Assembly (NCBI GenBank): GCA_017527825.1
Contig: JAFXPO010000031.1
Coordinates: 1-64,000 of the forward strand
Direction: 5' to 3'
From: Oscillospiraceae bacterium
GTDB lineage: Bacteria; Bacillota; Clostridia; Oscillospirales; Oscillospiraceae
Length of the DNA stretch: 64,000 nucleotides
Shown here piece by piece: positions 41,279-49,594 of this stretch. A program made the position numbers and the translations under genes. Position 1 is the first letter of the stretch. The number at the start of each line of letters is the position of its first letter. The notes below the pieces were generated by a model. The model made no database searches, had not been told where the DNA came from, and saw only the letters and a list, made by a program, of their open reading frames with translations.

Positions 41279-43735
41279 ATGAAAAAGTTACTCGCTCTGG
41301 TTCTGGCTATGGTTATGACCCTCGGCCTCGCCACCGTCAGCGCCAGCGCCGCTTTCCCCGATGCGGATGACGTCAGCTTTGTTGAGGCTGTCGACGTCAT
41401 GTCTGCTGTCGGCGTCTTCAAGGGCGACGACAACGGCAATTTCCTCCCCAAGGCGAACCTCACCCGTGAGGCTGCTGCCAAGCTGATCGCTTACCTCGAT
41501 CTCGGTGAGACCACCGCTGAGGCTCTGCCCGCAGTCAAGGTCTTCGACGACGTCGCGGCTGATCGTTGGAGCGCCAAGTACATTGCTTACTGCGCGGACG
41601 CCGGTTACATCGCTGGCGACGGCACCGGCAAGTTCCTCCCCACCGGCGAGCTGACCGGCTATGCCTTCGGCAAGATGCTCCTCTGCGTGCTCGGCTATGA
41701 CGCCGACATTGAGGGCTTCACCGGCAACAACTGGACCATCGCTGTTGCGAAGCTCATGCAGTCCAACAAGCTCGCCAAGAGCGTTTCGGGCAATGCTTCC
41801 GCCACTCTGACCCGTGAGCAGGCTGCGCAGTATTGCTTCAACGCCCTGCACTGCGACATGGTCGGCTATGAGAGCAAGGGCACCAACGTCACCATCAACG
41901 GTGCTGTGATCGCCTCCGGCGCTTCCAAGGCTGACCCCGCCGATGCTGATTTCGTCGGCACCCTGAAGGCGAAGCTCTATGCCAACGACAAGAAGGAGTC
42001 CGACAAGAACGGTCTCTTCAAGAAGGAAGACACTGACGAGTTTGGTCGTCCCGCTTACACTTGGTACCTCGATGGTGATGATGTCGCCACCTACACCGAG
42101 TCCCCGGTTCTGACCTACACCGCTGAAGTCAAGGCAAGCGAGCTCTATGCTGACCTGAAGAAGCCTGTCAAGGCAGACAACACTGCCGCTACCTATACCC
42201 TCACGACGGACGGCAAGGCTGACGCCACTGCCATTCAGATCACCAAGGCGAACACCGCCACGACCATCGGCGGCAACGGCGCTCTGGTTGAGGTCTTTGA
42301 GACCAAAACCACCGGCGAGTACAAGGTCTTTGTCACCAACACCTATGTTGGCGAGATCAAGACTTGGACTGCTGCCAAGACCGACAAGCAGGGCGAGGTC
42401 ACTGCCAAGGAGCACGTCACGCTGCTCAAGGCCGCCAGCGCCGAAGTCACCAACAAGTTTGAGACCACCGACTTCTCCAAGGATGATGAGAAGAGCGTTG
42501 TCTATTACACCATGGCGTGGGATGGCAAAGACGCGTATAAGATCCAGAGCATGACCATCGCTCCCAGCGTGGAAGCGAGCGTCAGCTCCGTCAAGGCTGG
42601 CACCAGCTTTGTCGCGGATGGCACCACCTACAAGTTTGCTGAGAAGAGCGACTTCACCAACAACTACATCACTAGCAACGCGGAGGTTAAGTATGACAAG
42701 GACGCCAAGTACACCCTCTATCTCGACGCTTACGGCTATGTGCTGAGCGCTCAGAAGGTTACTGAGTCCACCACCACCGGCTACGCCATCGTCACCGCTG
42801 TTTCTCAGAATGGCGGCACTTGGACCGACGACAGCGCCACCTATTCCGCCAAGATCGTCAAGGCGGACGGCACCACCGAGACCGTCGCTTGCGACAAGGC
42901 TTCCTACGATCTGATCAACACCACCAATGACAAGAAGGCTACTCTGGTGAAGTACACTGTCAACAGCAAGGACGTCTACAGCTTCGCCACGACTCAGGCT
43001 GCGCTTGCTGATGCTGACGCGAACTTCAAGGTTGAGCAGGGCAAGGCGAACATCACCAAGACCTCCTCTGCCAAGACTGTTGCCAACAGCAAGACCCTGT
43101 TCTTCATTGGTAAGACCAATGACAAGGTTGTGACTTGGACGGTTTACACTGGCATCGCCAGCGTTCCCTCCCTCACGGATGACGCCACCAAGACCAACTA
43201 TGCTGAGTTGCTCGACGGCAGCGTCGCCAAGGCGATTGCGGTTCTCGACGGCAAGGCTGCCTCCGCTACCACCACCAGCGCTGACATCGCGTTCGTTCAG
43301 TACAAGAACGCCCCTGTGAACACGGATGCTCTCGGCACTTACCAGACCTATAACGCTGTTGTTGGCGGCAAGATCACTGAGGTCAACGTTAACAGCACGA
43401 AGGTTAGCGACTTGTTCAGCGGCAAGGACATCCTGGTTGCCAGCCTGACCTACACTGACGACCTGGTGACTGGTTCCTCCGACAACTACGCCAGCAAGGT
43501 CGCTGAGGGTGCCGGCGTTGTCAAGACCGACGCCTCCAACGGTATTGTCACCATCACCATCACGAAGACCAGCACCGACACTACCTACAGCATTGCTGAG
43601 GATGTGGCTGTGTTCGTTTCCGACGCGAGCGAGGACACCATCGAGAGCGGCTCTGTTTCCGATCTGGTTGCGAGCTCCAACGTCCTGTTCATCACCACCG
43701 ACGACGTGATCACCTTCATCGTTGTCACTGCCTAA
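41279..43735 (+). CDS. S-layer homology domain surface protein
   Basis: An 818-residue secreted protein, probably a main surface-layer subunit. The signal peptide ends in VSASAA (about 25). Three SLH-type repeats follow to about residue 195 (VMSAVGVFKGDDNGNFLPKA, YCADAGYIAGDGTGKFLPTG, LTREQAAQYCFNAL), anchoring it to cell-wall polymer. The rest is Thr/Ala/Lys/Asp-rich beta-type sequence with no enzyme motif. Codon choice shifts to GCT, GTT and CTC-type codons compared with the GCG/GCC of neighbours, a mark of high expression. The strong promoter, long leader and good terminator agree. Start ATG 41279 after AAAGGAGAG. Confidence 0.93.
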   Translation: MKKLLALVLAMVMTLGLATVSASAAFPDADDVSFVEAVDVMSAVGVFKGDDNGNFLPKANLTREAAAKLIAYLDLGETTAEALPAVKVFDDVAADRWSAKYIAYCADAGYIAGDGTGKFLPTGELTGYAFGKMLLCVLGYDADIEGFTGNNWTIAVAKLMQSNKLAKSVSGNASATLTREQAAQYCFNALHCDMVGYESKGTNVTINGAVIASGASKADPADADFVGTLKAKLYANDKKESDKNGLFKKEDTDEFGRPAYTWYLDGDDVATYTESPVLTYTAEVKASELYADLKKPVKADNTAATYTLTTDGKADATAIQITKANTATTIGGNGALVEVFETKTTGEYKVFVTNTYVGEIKTWTAAKTDKQGEVTAKEHVTLLKAASAEVTNKFETTDFSKDDEKSVVYYTMAWDGKDAYKIQSMTIAPSVEASVSSVKAGTSFVADGTTYKFAEKSDFTNNYITSNAEVKYDKDAKYTLYLDAYGYVLSAQKVTESTTTGYAIVTAVSQNGGTWTDDSATYSAKIVKADGTTETVACDKASYDLINTTNDKKATLVKYTVNSKDVYSFATTQAALADADANFKVEQGKANITKTSSAKTVANSKTLFFIGKTNDKVVTWTVYTGIASVPSLTDDATKTNYAELLDGSVAKAIAVLDGKAASATTTSADIAFVQYKNAPVNTDALGTYQTYNAVVGGKITEVNVNSTKVSDLFSGKDILVASLTYTDDLVTGSSDNYASKVAEGAGVVKTDASNGIVTITITKTSTDTTYSIAEDVAVFVSDASEDTIESGSVSDLVASSNVLFITTDDVITFIVVTA

Positions 43736-43770
43736 TTTACCCCCGCATAAAAACTGAATCACCTAAGTTC

Positions 43771-43803
43771 AAGCCCCGCTCGCAAGAGCGGGGCTTGTTT
43801 TTG
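43771..43803 (+). terminator. Terminator of S-layer gene
   Basis: An 11-bp stem AAGCCCCGCTC / GAGCGGGGCTT with a GCAA loop, then GTTTTTGTT. Confidence 0.93.
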
Positions 43804-43875
43804 TTCCGTCACTTGGTCGAGTGGCGGTTTTTCGTGCGTGTTACCGTGATCAATCATGCTTGTTCCATGGCGTCA

Positions 43876-43902
43876 ACAAAAAAGAGCCCGTGCGGGCTCT
43901 TT
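43876..43902 (-). terminator. Terminator of VWA gene
   Basis: A 10-bp stem AAAGAGCCCG / CGGGCTCTTT; on the minus strand it ends in TTTTTTGTT. Confidence 0.85.
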
Positions 43903-45102
43903 TCACTTTGCCGCCAGCAGCTTTTTCATCGCCCGCTCCAGACCGGAGACCGACAGCGGGTACATGTCCACCACCTGCGCGATCTTGCCGTAGCTCTCGC
44001 CCCACAGTCCGCCCATCACGGGCGCGTCCTCCGGGTTCAGCCAGACAAGGTGCGGGTACTGCTCGCGGAAGCGCTTCAAATAGTCCATGCCGGAGTAGCG
44101 CTCCTCCTTGGTGCGCCAGTCGAAGCGCTTCTCCAGAAGCTCGTACATGTCCAGCATCGCGTCCCCCACAAAGATCACCTTGTACTCGCTGCCGAAGTTC
44201 CTGAGCACCCACTCCGTCGCCACCGAATGCTCCCGCCGCATCTGCGGCTGCGTGTACACCGACGGCGCAAGACAGTTGTGAAAATAGTAGACGTGCAGCT
44301 CCTTGAACTGGTTGTCGCGCTCCGCCGCCTGAAAGAGCATCGAGCAGAGATTGGCGTAATACTCCATCGACCCGCCGGAGTCCATCAGCATCAGCACCTT
44401 GACGGTGTTCTTCCGCGGACGCTTGTACCGCACGTCGAGGATGCCGCCCTTGTCGCCGGTCTTGCGGACGGTCTCGTCCACGTCGAACTCGGTTTTCTCG
44501 CCCAGCGCACGGGAGGAATACTGCCGCAGCAGGCGAAACGCCATCTGAAACTGGCGAATGTCCAGCGTGTTGTCCTTGCGGAAGTCGCGGTAGTGCCGCT
44601 CGCCCGCCACCTTGAACGCCCGCCGGTACCGCCCCTGTCCGCCGACGCGCAAGCCCTCCGGCGTGTGTCCGCTGTGCCCGAACTCGGTGTAGCCCTGCGT
44701 CCCGATCCAGTAGTCGCCGCCGTTGTGCTCCTCCTTCTGCTCGCGCAGCCGCTCCTCAAACCGCTTGAGGATTTCCTCGATGCTCTTGCTCTCGTAATCC
44801 GTGGTGTTGAGGAACGCGCGGAACTCGCGCATCACGTCCTCCGGCTTTTTCAGCCAGCGCAGCAGCTCCTCCGGGAGCTGTTCCTCCGGGAAGGGTACGG
44901 AGGCGAAGTATTCGAGAAACGCGCTGTCGAAGCGGTCATAGTCCGCCTCGCTGTGCACCAGCACCGCGCGGCACAGGTCGTAGAACCCCGTCAGCGAACA
45001 GTGGTGCAGATTCAGCGTCAGCGCCTCCGTGAGCGTCATCCACTCGCTGAGTGTCACCCGCAGCCCGCGGGCGCGGAGAAGATAGAAAAAACCGATAAAC
45101 AT
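43903..45102 (-). CDS. CoxE-like VWA-domain protein
   Basis: A 399-residue cytoplasmic protein. The N-terminal half is helical and charged, and the C-terminal half is a von Willebrand A domain of the CoxE type. Its metal-ion site is VLMLMDSGGSMEYYANLC (D-x-G-x-S at about 230), with YYFHNCLAPSVYT and VIFVGDAMLDMYEL following. CoxE-like proteins normally act with a MoxR AAA+ ATPase to insert metals or remodel enzymes. No such ATPase gene is adjacent, which is unusual. ATG 45102 follows AAAGGAG. An aldehyde dehydrogenase gene precedes it on the same strand, separated by a stem-loop. Confidence 0.87.
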   Translation of the reverse strand: MFIGFFYLLRARGLRVTLSEWMTLTEALTLNLHHCSLTGFYDLCRAVLVHSEADYDRFDSAFLEYFASVPFPEEQLPEELLRWLKKPEDVMREFRAFLNTTDYESKSIEEILKRFEERLREQKEEHNGGDYWIGTQGYTEFGHSGHTPEGLRVGGQGRYRRAFKVAGERHYRDFRKDNTLDIRQFQMAFRLLRQYSSRALGEKTEFDVDETVRKTGDKGGILDVRYKRPRKNTVKVLMLMDSGGSMEYYANLCSMLFQAAERDNQFKELHVYYFHNCLAPSVYTQPQMRREHSVATEWVLRNFGSEYKVIFVGDAMLDMYELLEKRFDWRTKEERYSGMDYLKRFREQYPHLVWLNPEDAPVMGGLWGESYGKIAQVVDMYPLSVSGLERAMKKLLAAK

Positions 45103-45144
45103 GCGCCGCTCCTTTCCGCCGTGGGCGCGTGATGGCAATATGGC

Positions 45145-45174
45145 AAGGAGGATGCCGGAATCGGCATCCTCCTT
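45145..45174. terminator. Stem-loop between aldehyde dehydrogenase and VWA genes
   Basis: A 13-bp perfect stem AAGGAGGATGCCG / CGGCATCCTCCTT with a 4-base loop. It lacks a T-run, so it may be an RNA-end stabiliser rather than a terminator. Confidence 0.55.
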
Positions 45175-45195
45175 ACCGAACAAGGGGGTTGTTAT

Positions 45196-46635
45196 TTACT
45201 CAACGTCCATGTCAGGCTGATAGAACTCGCCAAACAGCGCCTCGTTGGAGGGCATATCCATCAGGATCGGACGGGCGACCCAGGTGGTGTTCATGTAGTG
45301 CTTGAGCGTGATGTTCTCGCTGACGATGTTGCCGCCCCAGGTGCCGCAGCCCATGGAGGACGTCGGGGGCATGCCGTTCCACGCGGAACCGGAGTTGCCG
45401 CGGTTGTTCGGCTGACGAATCATGCAGCGGGAAACCGGCGCGGCAAGGCCGAGGCGGTTGATGTGGTCGTCGCTCCAGGAGTACAGGCCGCAGCTGTGAC
45501 CCTTGCCGCCGACCTCGAAGATCGCGCGCATCATGTCCAGCGCGTTCTCGAACTCGCCCTCATACTTGAAGAGGGTCAGCAGTGTGGTGAGCTTCTCGGA
45601 GGAGAAGAAATGCTCCTTGCCGATGCCTTCCATGCCGCCGCCGGTGACCGCGATGAACTTGCGGTCAGCGGGGATGCTGAAGCCAGCCTTCTCCGCCAGA
45701 GCCTGCGGGCTGATGGCAACAGTGTCGGGCAGACGGTGACCGGTCTCATCCCACATGACGAGCTTGATCTTCTCCGCCTCGTCGGCGCTCGCGAGGTACG
45801 CGCCCTCTTCCACCAGCGCCTTGACGAAATCGTCATACACGGACTCGTGGACGACGAGGTTGCCGTCGCAGGAGCAGCCGGAGCCGAAGTCGGAGCACTT
45901 GGAAATGCGGGTGTTCATCGCCGCTTCCTTGATGTACTCAGGCTTGAGACCGGCGGTCTCGTCGACGATGACGGTGGCGTTGCCCGCGCCGGAACCGTAA
46001 GCGGGGACACCGGAGGAGTAAGCGGACTTGACCATCGGGCGGCCGCCGGTCGCCATGACCAGGTCGCACTTGGTCATCAGGTACTGGGACACGGAGATGC
46101 TCGGCTCGGTGATGACCTGAATGATGTCGGGATCGGCGCCCTCGCGCTTCAGCGCCTCACGCATCAGGTTGACGCACTTGGCGGTGACCTTCGCCGCGCG
46201 CGGATGCGGGGAGCAGATGATGACGTCACGCGCCTTGATGGCGTAGATCGCCTGACCGGCGGGAGTGAGGCAGGGGTTGGTCGTGGGGACCAGCACGCCG
46301 ATGACGCCCACGGGCTTGGCATACTTCACGAGACCCTTTTCGGGGATCGTCTCGATGACACCCACGGAGGGATGGCGCAGGCACTCACGGAGGATCAGCT
46401 TGAGCTTGTTGCGCTTGTTACGCTTGGTGACCTTGTCGCCGAGACGGGTCTCGTCGACGGCCTCGTCGGAGAGGTTGCCCCAGATCTTGAGGGGATAGAC
46501 GGCGGCGCAGACAGCCTGGCACAGGCGGTCGACGGTCGCCTGATCGTAGGTCTCGATGACCTTGGCGGCCTTGCGCGCCTTGACGACCATCTCATCGATC
46601 ATTTGCATCTGTTCGGGAGTGATTTCTTTAGCCAT
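45196..46635 (-). CDS. CoA-acylating aldehyde dehydrogenase
   Basis: A 479-residue enzyme of the aldehyde dehydrogenase superfamily, in the branch that converts an aldehyde plus CoA to an acyl-CoA with NAD(P). Family marks are GVIGVLVPTTNPCLTPAGQA, LVMATGGRPMVKSAYSSG, the catalytic cysteine in SDFGSGCSCDGN (about Cys 254) and RCMIRQPNNRGNSGSAWNG. The long Asn-Pro and glycine motifs resemble acetaldehyde, succinate-semialdehyde and sulfoacetaldehyde dehydrogenases, so the substrate is open. No microcompartment targeting peptide or shell gene is seen. It diverges from a LysR gene with a LysR box between, so it is probably its target. Confidence 0.9.
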   Translation of the reverse strand: MAKEITPEQMQMIDEMVVKARKAAKVIETYDQATVDRLCQAVCAAVYPLKIWGNLSDEAVDETRLGDKVTKRNKRNKLKLILRECLRHPSVGVIETIPEKGLVKYAKPVGVIGVLVPTTNPCLTPAGQAIYAIKARDVIICSPHPRAAKVTAKCVNLMREALKREGADPDIIQVITEPSISVSQYLMTKCDLVMATGGRPMVKSAYSSGVPAYGSGAGNATVIVDETAGLKPEYIKEAAMNTRISKCSDFGSGCSCDGNLVVHESVYDDFVKALVEEGAYLASADEAEKIKLVMWDETGHRLPDTVAISPQALAEKAGFSIPADRKFIAVTGGGMEGIGKEHFFSSEKLTTLLTLFKYEGEFENALDMMRAIFEVGGKGHSCGLYSWSDDHINRLGLAAPVSRCMIRQPNNRGNSGSAWNGMPPTSSMGCGTWGGNIVSENITLKHYMNTTWVARPILMDMPSNEALFGEFYQPDMDVE

Positions 46636-46673
46636 TATCGTGAACTCCTTTATCCATAAATTTGGTTGTTCAT

Positions 46674-46702
46674 AGTGTAACCGATGGGAGCGGGTTCGTC
46701 AA
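46674..46702 (-). promoter_or_regulatory. Promoter of aldehyde dehydrogenase gene
   Basis: Minus-strand TTGACG, 17 bases, TACACT, 38 bases before the start codon. Confidence 0.7.
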
Positions 46703-46723
46703 ATATCGGAATTGTGATTGTCC

Positions 46724-46738
46724 ATAGAAGCTGTCTAT
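46724..46738. promoter_or_regulatory. LysR-type operator ATAG-N7-CTAT
   Basis: The classic T-N11-A dyad (ATAG, 7 bases, CTAT) lies just upstream of the -35 box of the aldehyde dehydrogenase promoter and close to the LysR promoter, the standard position for activation and autoregulation. Confidence 0.65.
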
Positions 46739-46746
46739 CAATTCGC

Positions 46747-46775
46747 TTGCATGTCGGCGGAGGATGCGATATAAT
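46747..46775 (+). promoter_or_regulatory. Promoter of LysR gene
   Basis: TTGCAT, 17 bases, TATAAT, 29 bases before the start codon. Confidence 0.75.
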
Positions 46776-46804
46776 GTTTTGCATTCAGAAAAGGGGGCGG
46801 TCGA

Positions 46805-47704
46805 GTGACACTTTCTCAGCTGCAATACTTTCAGACGCTGGCACATGTGCTGCACTATACCCGCGCGGCGGAGGCGCTGCACATCGCGCAGCCCAGTCTG
46901 AGCTATTCCATCGGGGAACTGGAAAAGGAGTTGGGCGTCAAGCTCTTTGTCAAGGAGGACCGGCGGGTCAGCCTGACCATGTACGGCGAGCAGTTCCTGC
47001 CGTATGTGGAAACCGCGCTTGCCACGCTGTCCGACGGTACGCAGGCGGTGCGCCAGCTCTCGGACGCGTCGTATCAGGTGGTCAAGCTGGGGTACTTCCA
47101 CTCCATCTCCGCGTCCTTCATTCCGCAGGTGGTGGAGGCGCTGTACGGCATCGAGGAGAACAAAAAGCTGCGCTTCCAGTTCTCCGAGGCAAGCTCCGCC
47201 GACACGCTGAACCTCCTCAAAAGCGGCACGCTGGATCTGGCGTTCTGCATGCATCGGGACGAGTGGGTGGAGTCGGTGCCGGTGATGCGGCAACGGCTCT
47301 TCCTCGCCGTGCCGCGGGAGCATCCGCTCGCCGCGCGCAGCGAGGTCACCTTCGACGACTTTGCCGACGAGCCGATGGCGATGCTGGATCAGGCAAGCTC
47401 CCTGCGGGCAACGGTGGACCGCATCTTCCTCCACTACGGCAGCAAGCGCGAGCCGAACACCATGTTCGTTGTCCACGAGTGCAACGCGGCGCTGCAATAC
47501 GTCTCGCTGGGCTTTTGCGTGTCGATCCTGCCGCAGGTGCCCGCCATGGGCAACGAAAAGGTCGTGGTGCTGCCCATCGCCGATCCCGACGGGGAATTCT
47601 CCCGCACGGTGTATTTTTCGTGGATGAAAAACCGCCCGCTGTCCCCGGCGGTGAAGCGGGTGCGGAATTATATTGCGGAACACTACCGGCTCAGGGACCA
47701 ATAG
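46805..47704 (+). CDS. LysR-family transcriptional regulator
   Basis: A 299-residue regulator with the N-terminal LysR helix-turn-helix (TLSQLQYFQTLAHVLHYTRA then LHIAQPSLSYSIGELEKEL) and a C-terminal effector-binding fold of two lobes starting VVKLGYFHSISASFIPQV. The start is GTG at 46805 behind a GGGGGCGG stretch. It diverges from the acyl-CoA-forming aldehyde dehydrogenase and lies upstream of the HMG-CoA-lyase-like gene; the box at 46724-46738 suggests it controls at least the dehydrogenase. Confidence 0.93.
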   Translation: MTLSQLQYFQTLAHVLHYTRAAEALHIAQPSLSYSIGELEKELGVKLFVKEDRRVSLTMYGEQFLPYVETALATLSDGTQAVRQLSDASYQVVKLGYFHSISASFIPQVVEALYGIEENKKLRFQFSEASSADTLNLLKSGTLDLAFCMHRDEWVESVPVMRQRLFLAVPREHPLAARSEVTFDDFADEPMAMLDQASSLRATVDRIFLHYGSKREPNTMFVVHECNAALQYVSLGFCVSILPQVPAMGNEKVVVLPIADPDGEFSRTVYFSWMKNRPLSPAVKRVRNYIAEHYRLRDQ

Positions 47705-47795
47705 GGATTCTATCGCGCCATTGAATACTTGTATTTGCGCGGCGGGCGCGGCACTGTCTAATATATAGAAAAGAACTATGAAAGGGGTATATCAC

Positions 47796-48722
47796 ATGAA
47801 ACTTCCTTCTGCTGTTACCCTCTGCGAGGTGGGTCTTCGCGACGGCCTGCAAAACGAGAAAACCATTCTCTCCACCGAGGAAAAGGTGGAGCTGCTTCGG
47901 GGACTGATCGACGCGGGCTATCGCGTCATCGAGGTTGGTTCCTTCATGCACCCCAAGGCGGTGCCGCAGATGGCGGACACCGACGAGGTGTACAAGCGCA
48001 TCGGCACGGTGCCGGAGGGCGTGGAGCTGCGCGCGCTGATCCCCAACCTGCGCGGCGTGCAGCGCGCCATCGACTGCGGCTGTAAGAAGGTCAAGCTCAA
48101 CGTCTCCGCCAGCCGCATGCACAACCTCAAGAACCTCAACATGACGCCGGAGCAGAGCGTCGCGGGCTTCGCGGGCTGTGTCGAGGCGGCGACCGCCAAC
48201 GGCATCGCCATCTCCGGCTCGATCTCCATGCCCTTTGCCTCTCCGTGGGAGGGACGCACCCCCGTGGAGGATGTGGACGCCATCATTGAGGCGTACCTCA
48301 AGGTCGGCATCCACGAAATCAGCCTCTCCGACGCCTCCGGCATGGCGGTACCGAATCAGGTCAGCGAGCTGTGCACCCATGTACAGGAGAAGTATCCCGA
48401 AGCGACGTGGTGGCTTCACTTCCACAACACCCGCGGCATGGCGATGGCAAACATCATCGCCGCCATGGAGGTGGGCATGACGCAGTTTGACAGCTCGTTC
48501 GGCGGGCTGGGCGGCTGCCCGTTTGTCCCCGGCGCGGCGGGCAACATCTCCTCTGAGGACGTCATCCACATGTGCGACGAGATGGGCGTGGAGACCGGCG
48601 TGGACGTAGTCAAGGTCATGGCGCTCTCCCGTCGCCTGCGCGACCTGCTGGATCATAATTTGGAGAGCTATGTCCTGCGGGCGGGTCGCTCCAGCGACCT
48701 GATCGCGGCGAAGGCGGAGTAA
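47796..48722 (+). CDS. HMG-CoA lyase family protein
   Basis: A 308-residue TIM-barrel lyase. It has the family opening CEVGLRDGLQNEKT (metal and catalytic Arg-Asp), ISLSDASGMAVPNQ, LHFHNTRGMAMANI (metal-binding H-x-H) and the lyase loop GGLGGCPFVPGAAGNIS with the catalytic cysteine. Enzymes of this group cleave 3-hydroxy-3-methylglutaryl-CoA or related acyl-CoAs to acetyl-CoA and a ketoacid. ATG 47796 is 8 bases after AAAGGGG; ATG 47778 in frame is less well placed. The CBS-domain gene starts one base after its stop, so the two are coupled. Confidence 0.87.
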   Translation: MKLPSAVTLCEVGLRDGLQNEKTILSTEEKVELLRGLIDAGYRVIEVGSFMHPKAVPQMADTDEVYKRIGTVPEGVELRALIPNLRGVQRAIDCGCKKVKLNVSASRMHNLKNLNMTPEQSVAGFAGCVEAATANGIAISGSISMPFASPWEGRTPVEDVDAIIEAYLKVGIHEISLSDASGMAVPNQVSELCTHVQEKYPEATWWLHFHNTRGMAMANIIAAMEVGMTQFDSSFGGLGGCPFVPGAAGNISSEDVIHMCDEMGVETGVDVVKVMALSRRLRDLLDHNLESYVLRAGRSSDLIAAKAE

Positions 48723-48723
48723 G

Positions 48724-49437
48724 ATGCTGCTGCGGGATATCGAGCTCAACACCGTGCCGCCCATCGGCGCGGAAACAAGCCTGCGCCGCGCCTGGCAGAT
48801 CATGCGCGACGAGAGCGTGACGACGCTGTGCGTGGAGCATGCCGACGGTACGCTGGCGGGCATGGTCACGCTCAAGGACGTGTCCGCGGCGGTGCTGGAT
48901 GGACAGGACGCACACGTCCTCGCCAACACCCGCACGCTCTACAGCAATGTGGTGAGCGCGCTGGACGGCGCGATCATCTCCGGCGACCCGGTCGGAAAGG
49001 CGGTGGAGGGGCGCATTGTGGTCGGCGCGGGCAGCGCCGAGCAGATGGAACGCGCCATTCACGCGGGTGATATTGTGGTGGTCAGCAGCCGCAGCGAGGG
49101 TCAGCTCACCGCGCTGGAAGCGGACGCGGGCTGCCTTGTGGTCTGCACGGGCGTGGAGGTGTCCAAAGGCATTTTGCGCGTGGCGCGGGAAAAGGGCTGC
49201 CTGATTGTCAGCACGCCCCACAACGTCTACGCCACGGCGCAGATTCTGCCGCAGGCGGTGCCGGTGCGCTGCTGCATGCGCAGCGAAGAGCTGCTGACCT
49301 TCACGCTGGACACGCCGCTGGATGAGGCGGCGCGCACGATCCGCGCGGTGCGGCACCGCTACTTCCCGGTGCTGGACGGGGACGGACGCTGCGCGGGGAT
49401 GCTGTCCCACAGGAATCTGCTCAGCCAATTCCGTTAG
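48724..49437 (+). CDS. Stand-alone CBS-DRTGG-CBS regulatory protein
   Basis: A 237-residue protein matching the regulatory insert of CBS-containing family II pyrophosphatases but without the catalytic DHH domains. CBS 1 covers about 1-60 (SLRRAWQIMRDESVTTLCVE). The DRTGG-type domain covers about 65-185 (GDIVVVSSRSEGQLTALEAD and LIVSTPHNVYATAQIL). CBS 2 covers about 185-237 (RTIRAVRHRYFPVLDGDGRC). In the pyrophosphatases this module binds AMP, ADP and diadenosine polyphosphates. Alone, it is probably an adenylate sensor, perhaps for the lyase encoded one base upstream. The frame is intact at both ends, with no trace of a lost catalytic part. Confidence 0.83.
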   Translation: MLLRDIELNTVPPIGAETSLRRAWQIMRDESVTTLCVEHADGTLAGMVTLKDVSAAVLDGQDAHVLANTRTLYSNVVSALDGAIISGDPVGKAVEGRIVVGAGSAEQMERAIHAGDIVVVSSRSEGQLTALEADAGCLVVCTGVEVSKGILRVAREKGCLIVSTPHNVYATAQILPQAVPVRCCMRSEELLTFTLDTPLDEAARTIRAVRHRYFPVLDGDGRCAGMLSHRNLLSQFR

Positions 49438-49468
49438 AAACACCCCGCGGTACAAAGCGAATCGTTGA

Positions 49469-49509
49469 AACACCCTCCTGTCGGAATGGACCGCGGGAGG
49501 GTGTTTTCA
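49469..49509 (+). terminator. Terminator after CBS-domain gene
   Basis: A 10-bp stem AACACCCTCC / GGAGGGTGTT with a 17-base loop, then TTCATG; moderate strength. Confidence 0.65.
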
Positions 49510-49537
49510 TGTGCCTTCTGATTTTGTCATGTTTTCG

Positions 49538-49566
49538 TTGACTTCGCGCGGAAAAAAGGATATGAT
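49538..49566 (+). promoter_or_regulatory. Promoter of split transketolase genes
   Basis: TTGACT, 17 bases, TATGAT, 28 bases before the start codon. Confidence 0.82.
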
Positions 49567-49594
49567 TTTCTTATCTGAAAAGGAGGAAGATCGC

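Noticed and set aside
41288..43762. 824-codon open frame opposite the S-layer gene
   Set aside because: Shadow of the SLH protein gene; the product is low-complexity Val/Gly/Asp sequence with no ribosome site, while the plus frame has a signal peptide and SLH repeats.
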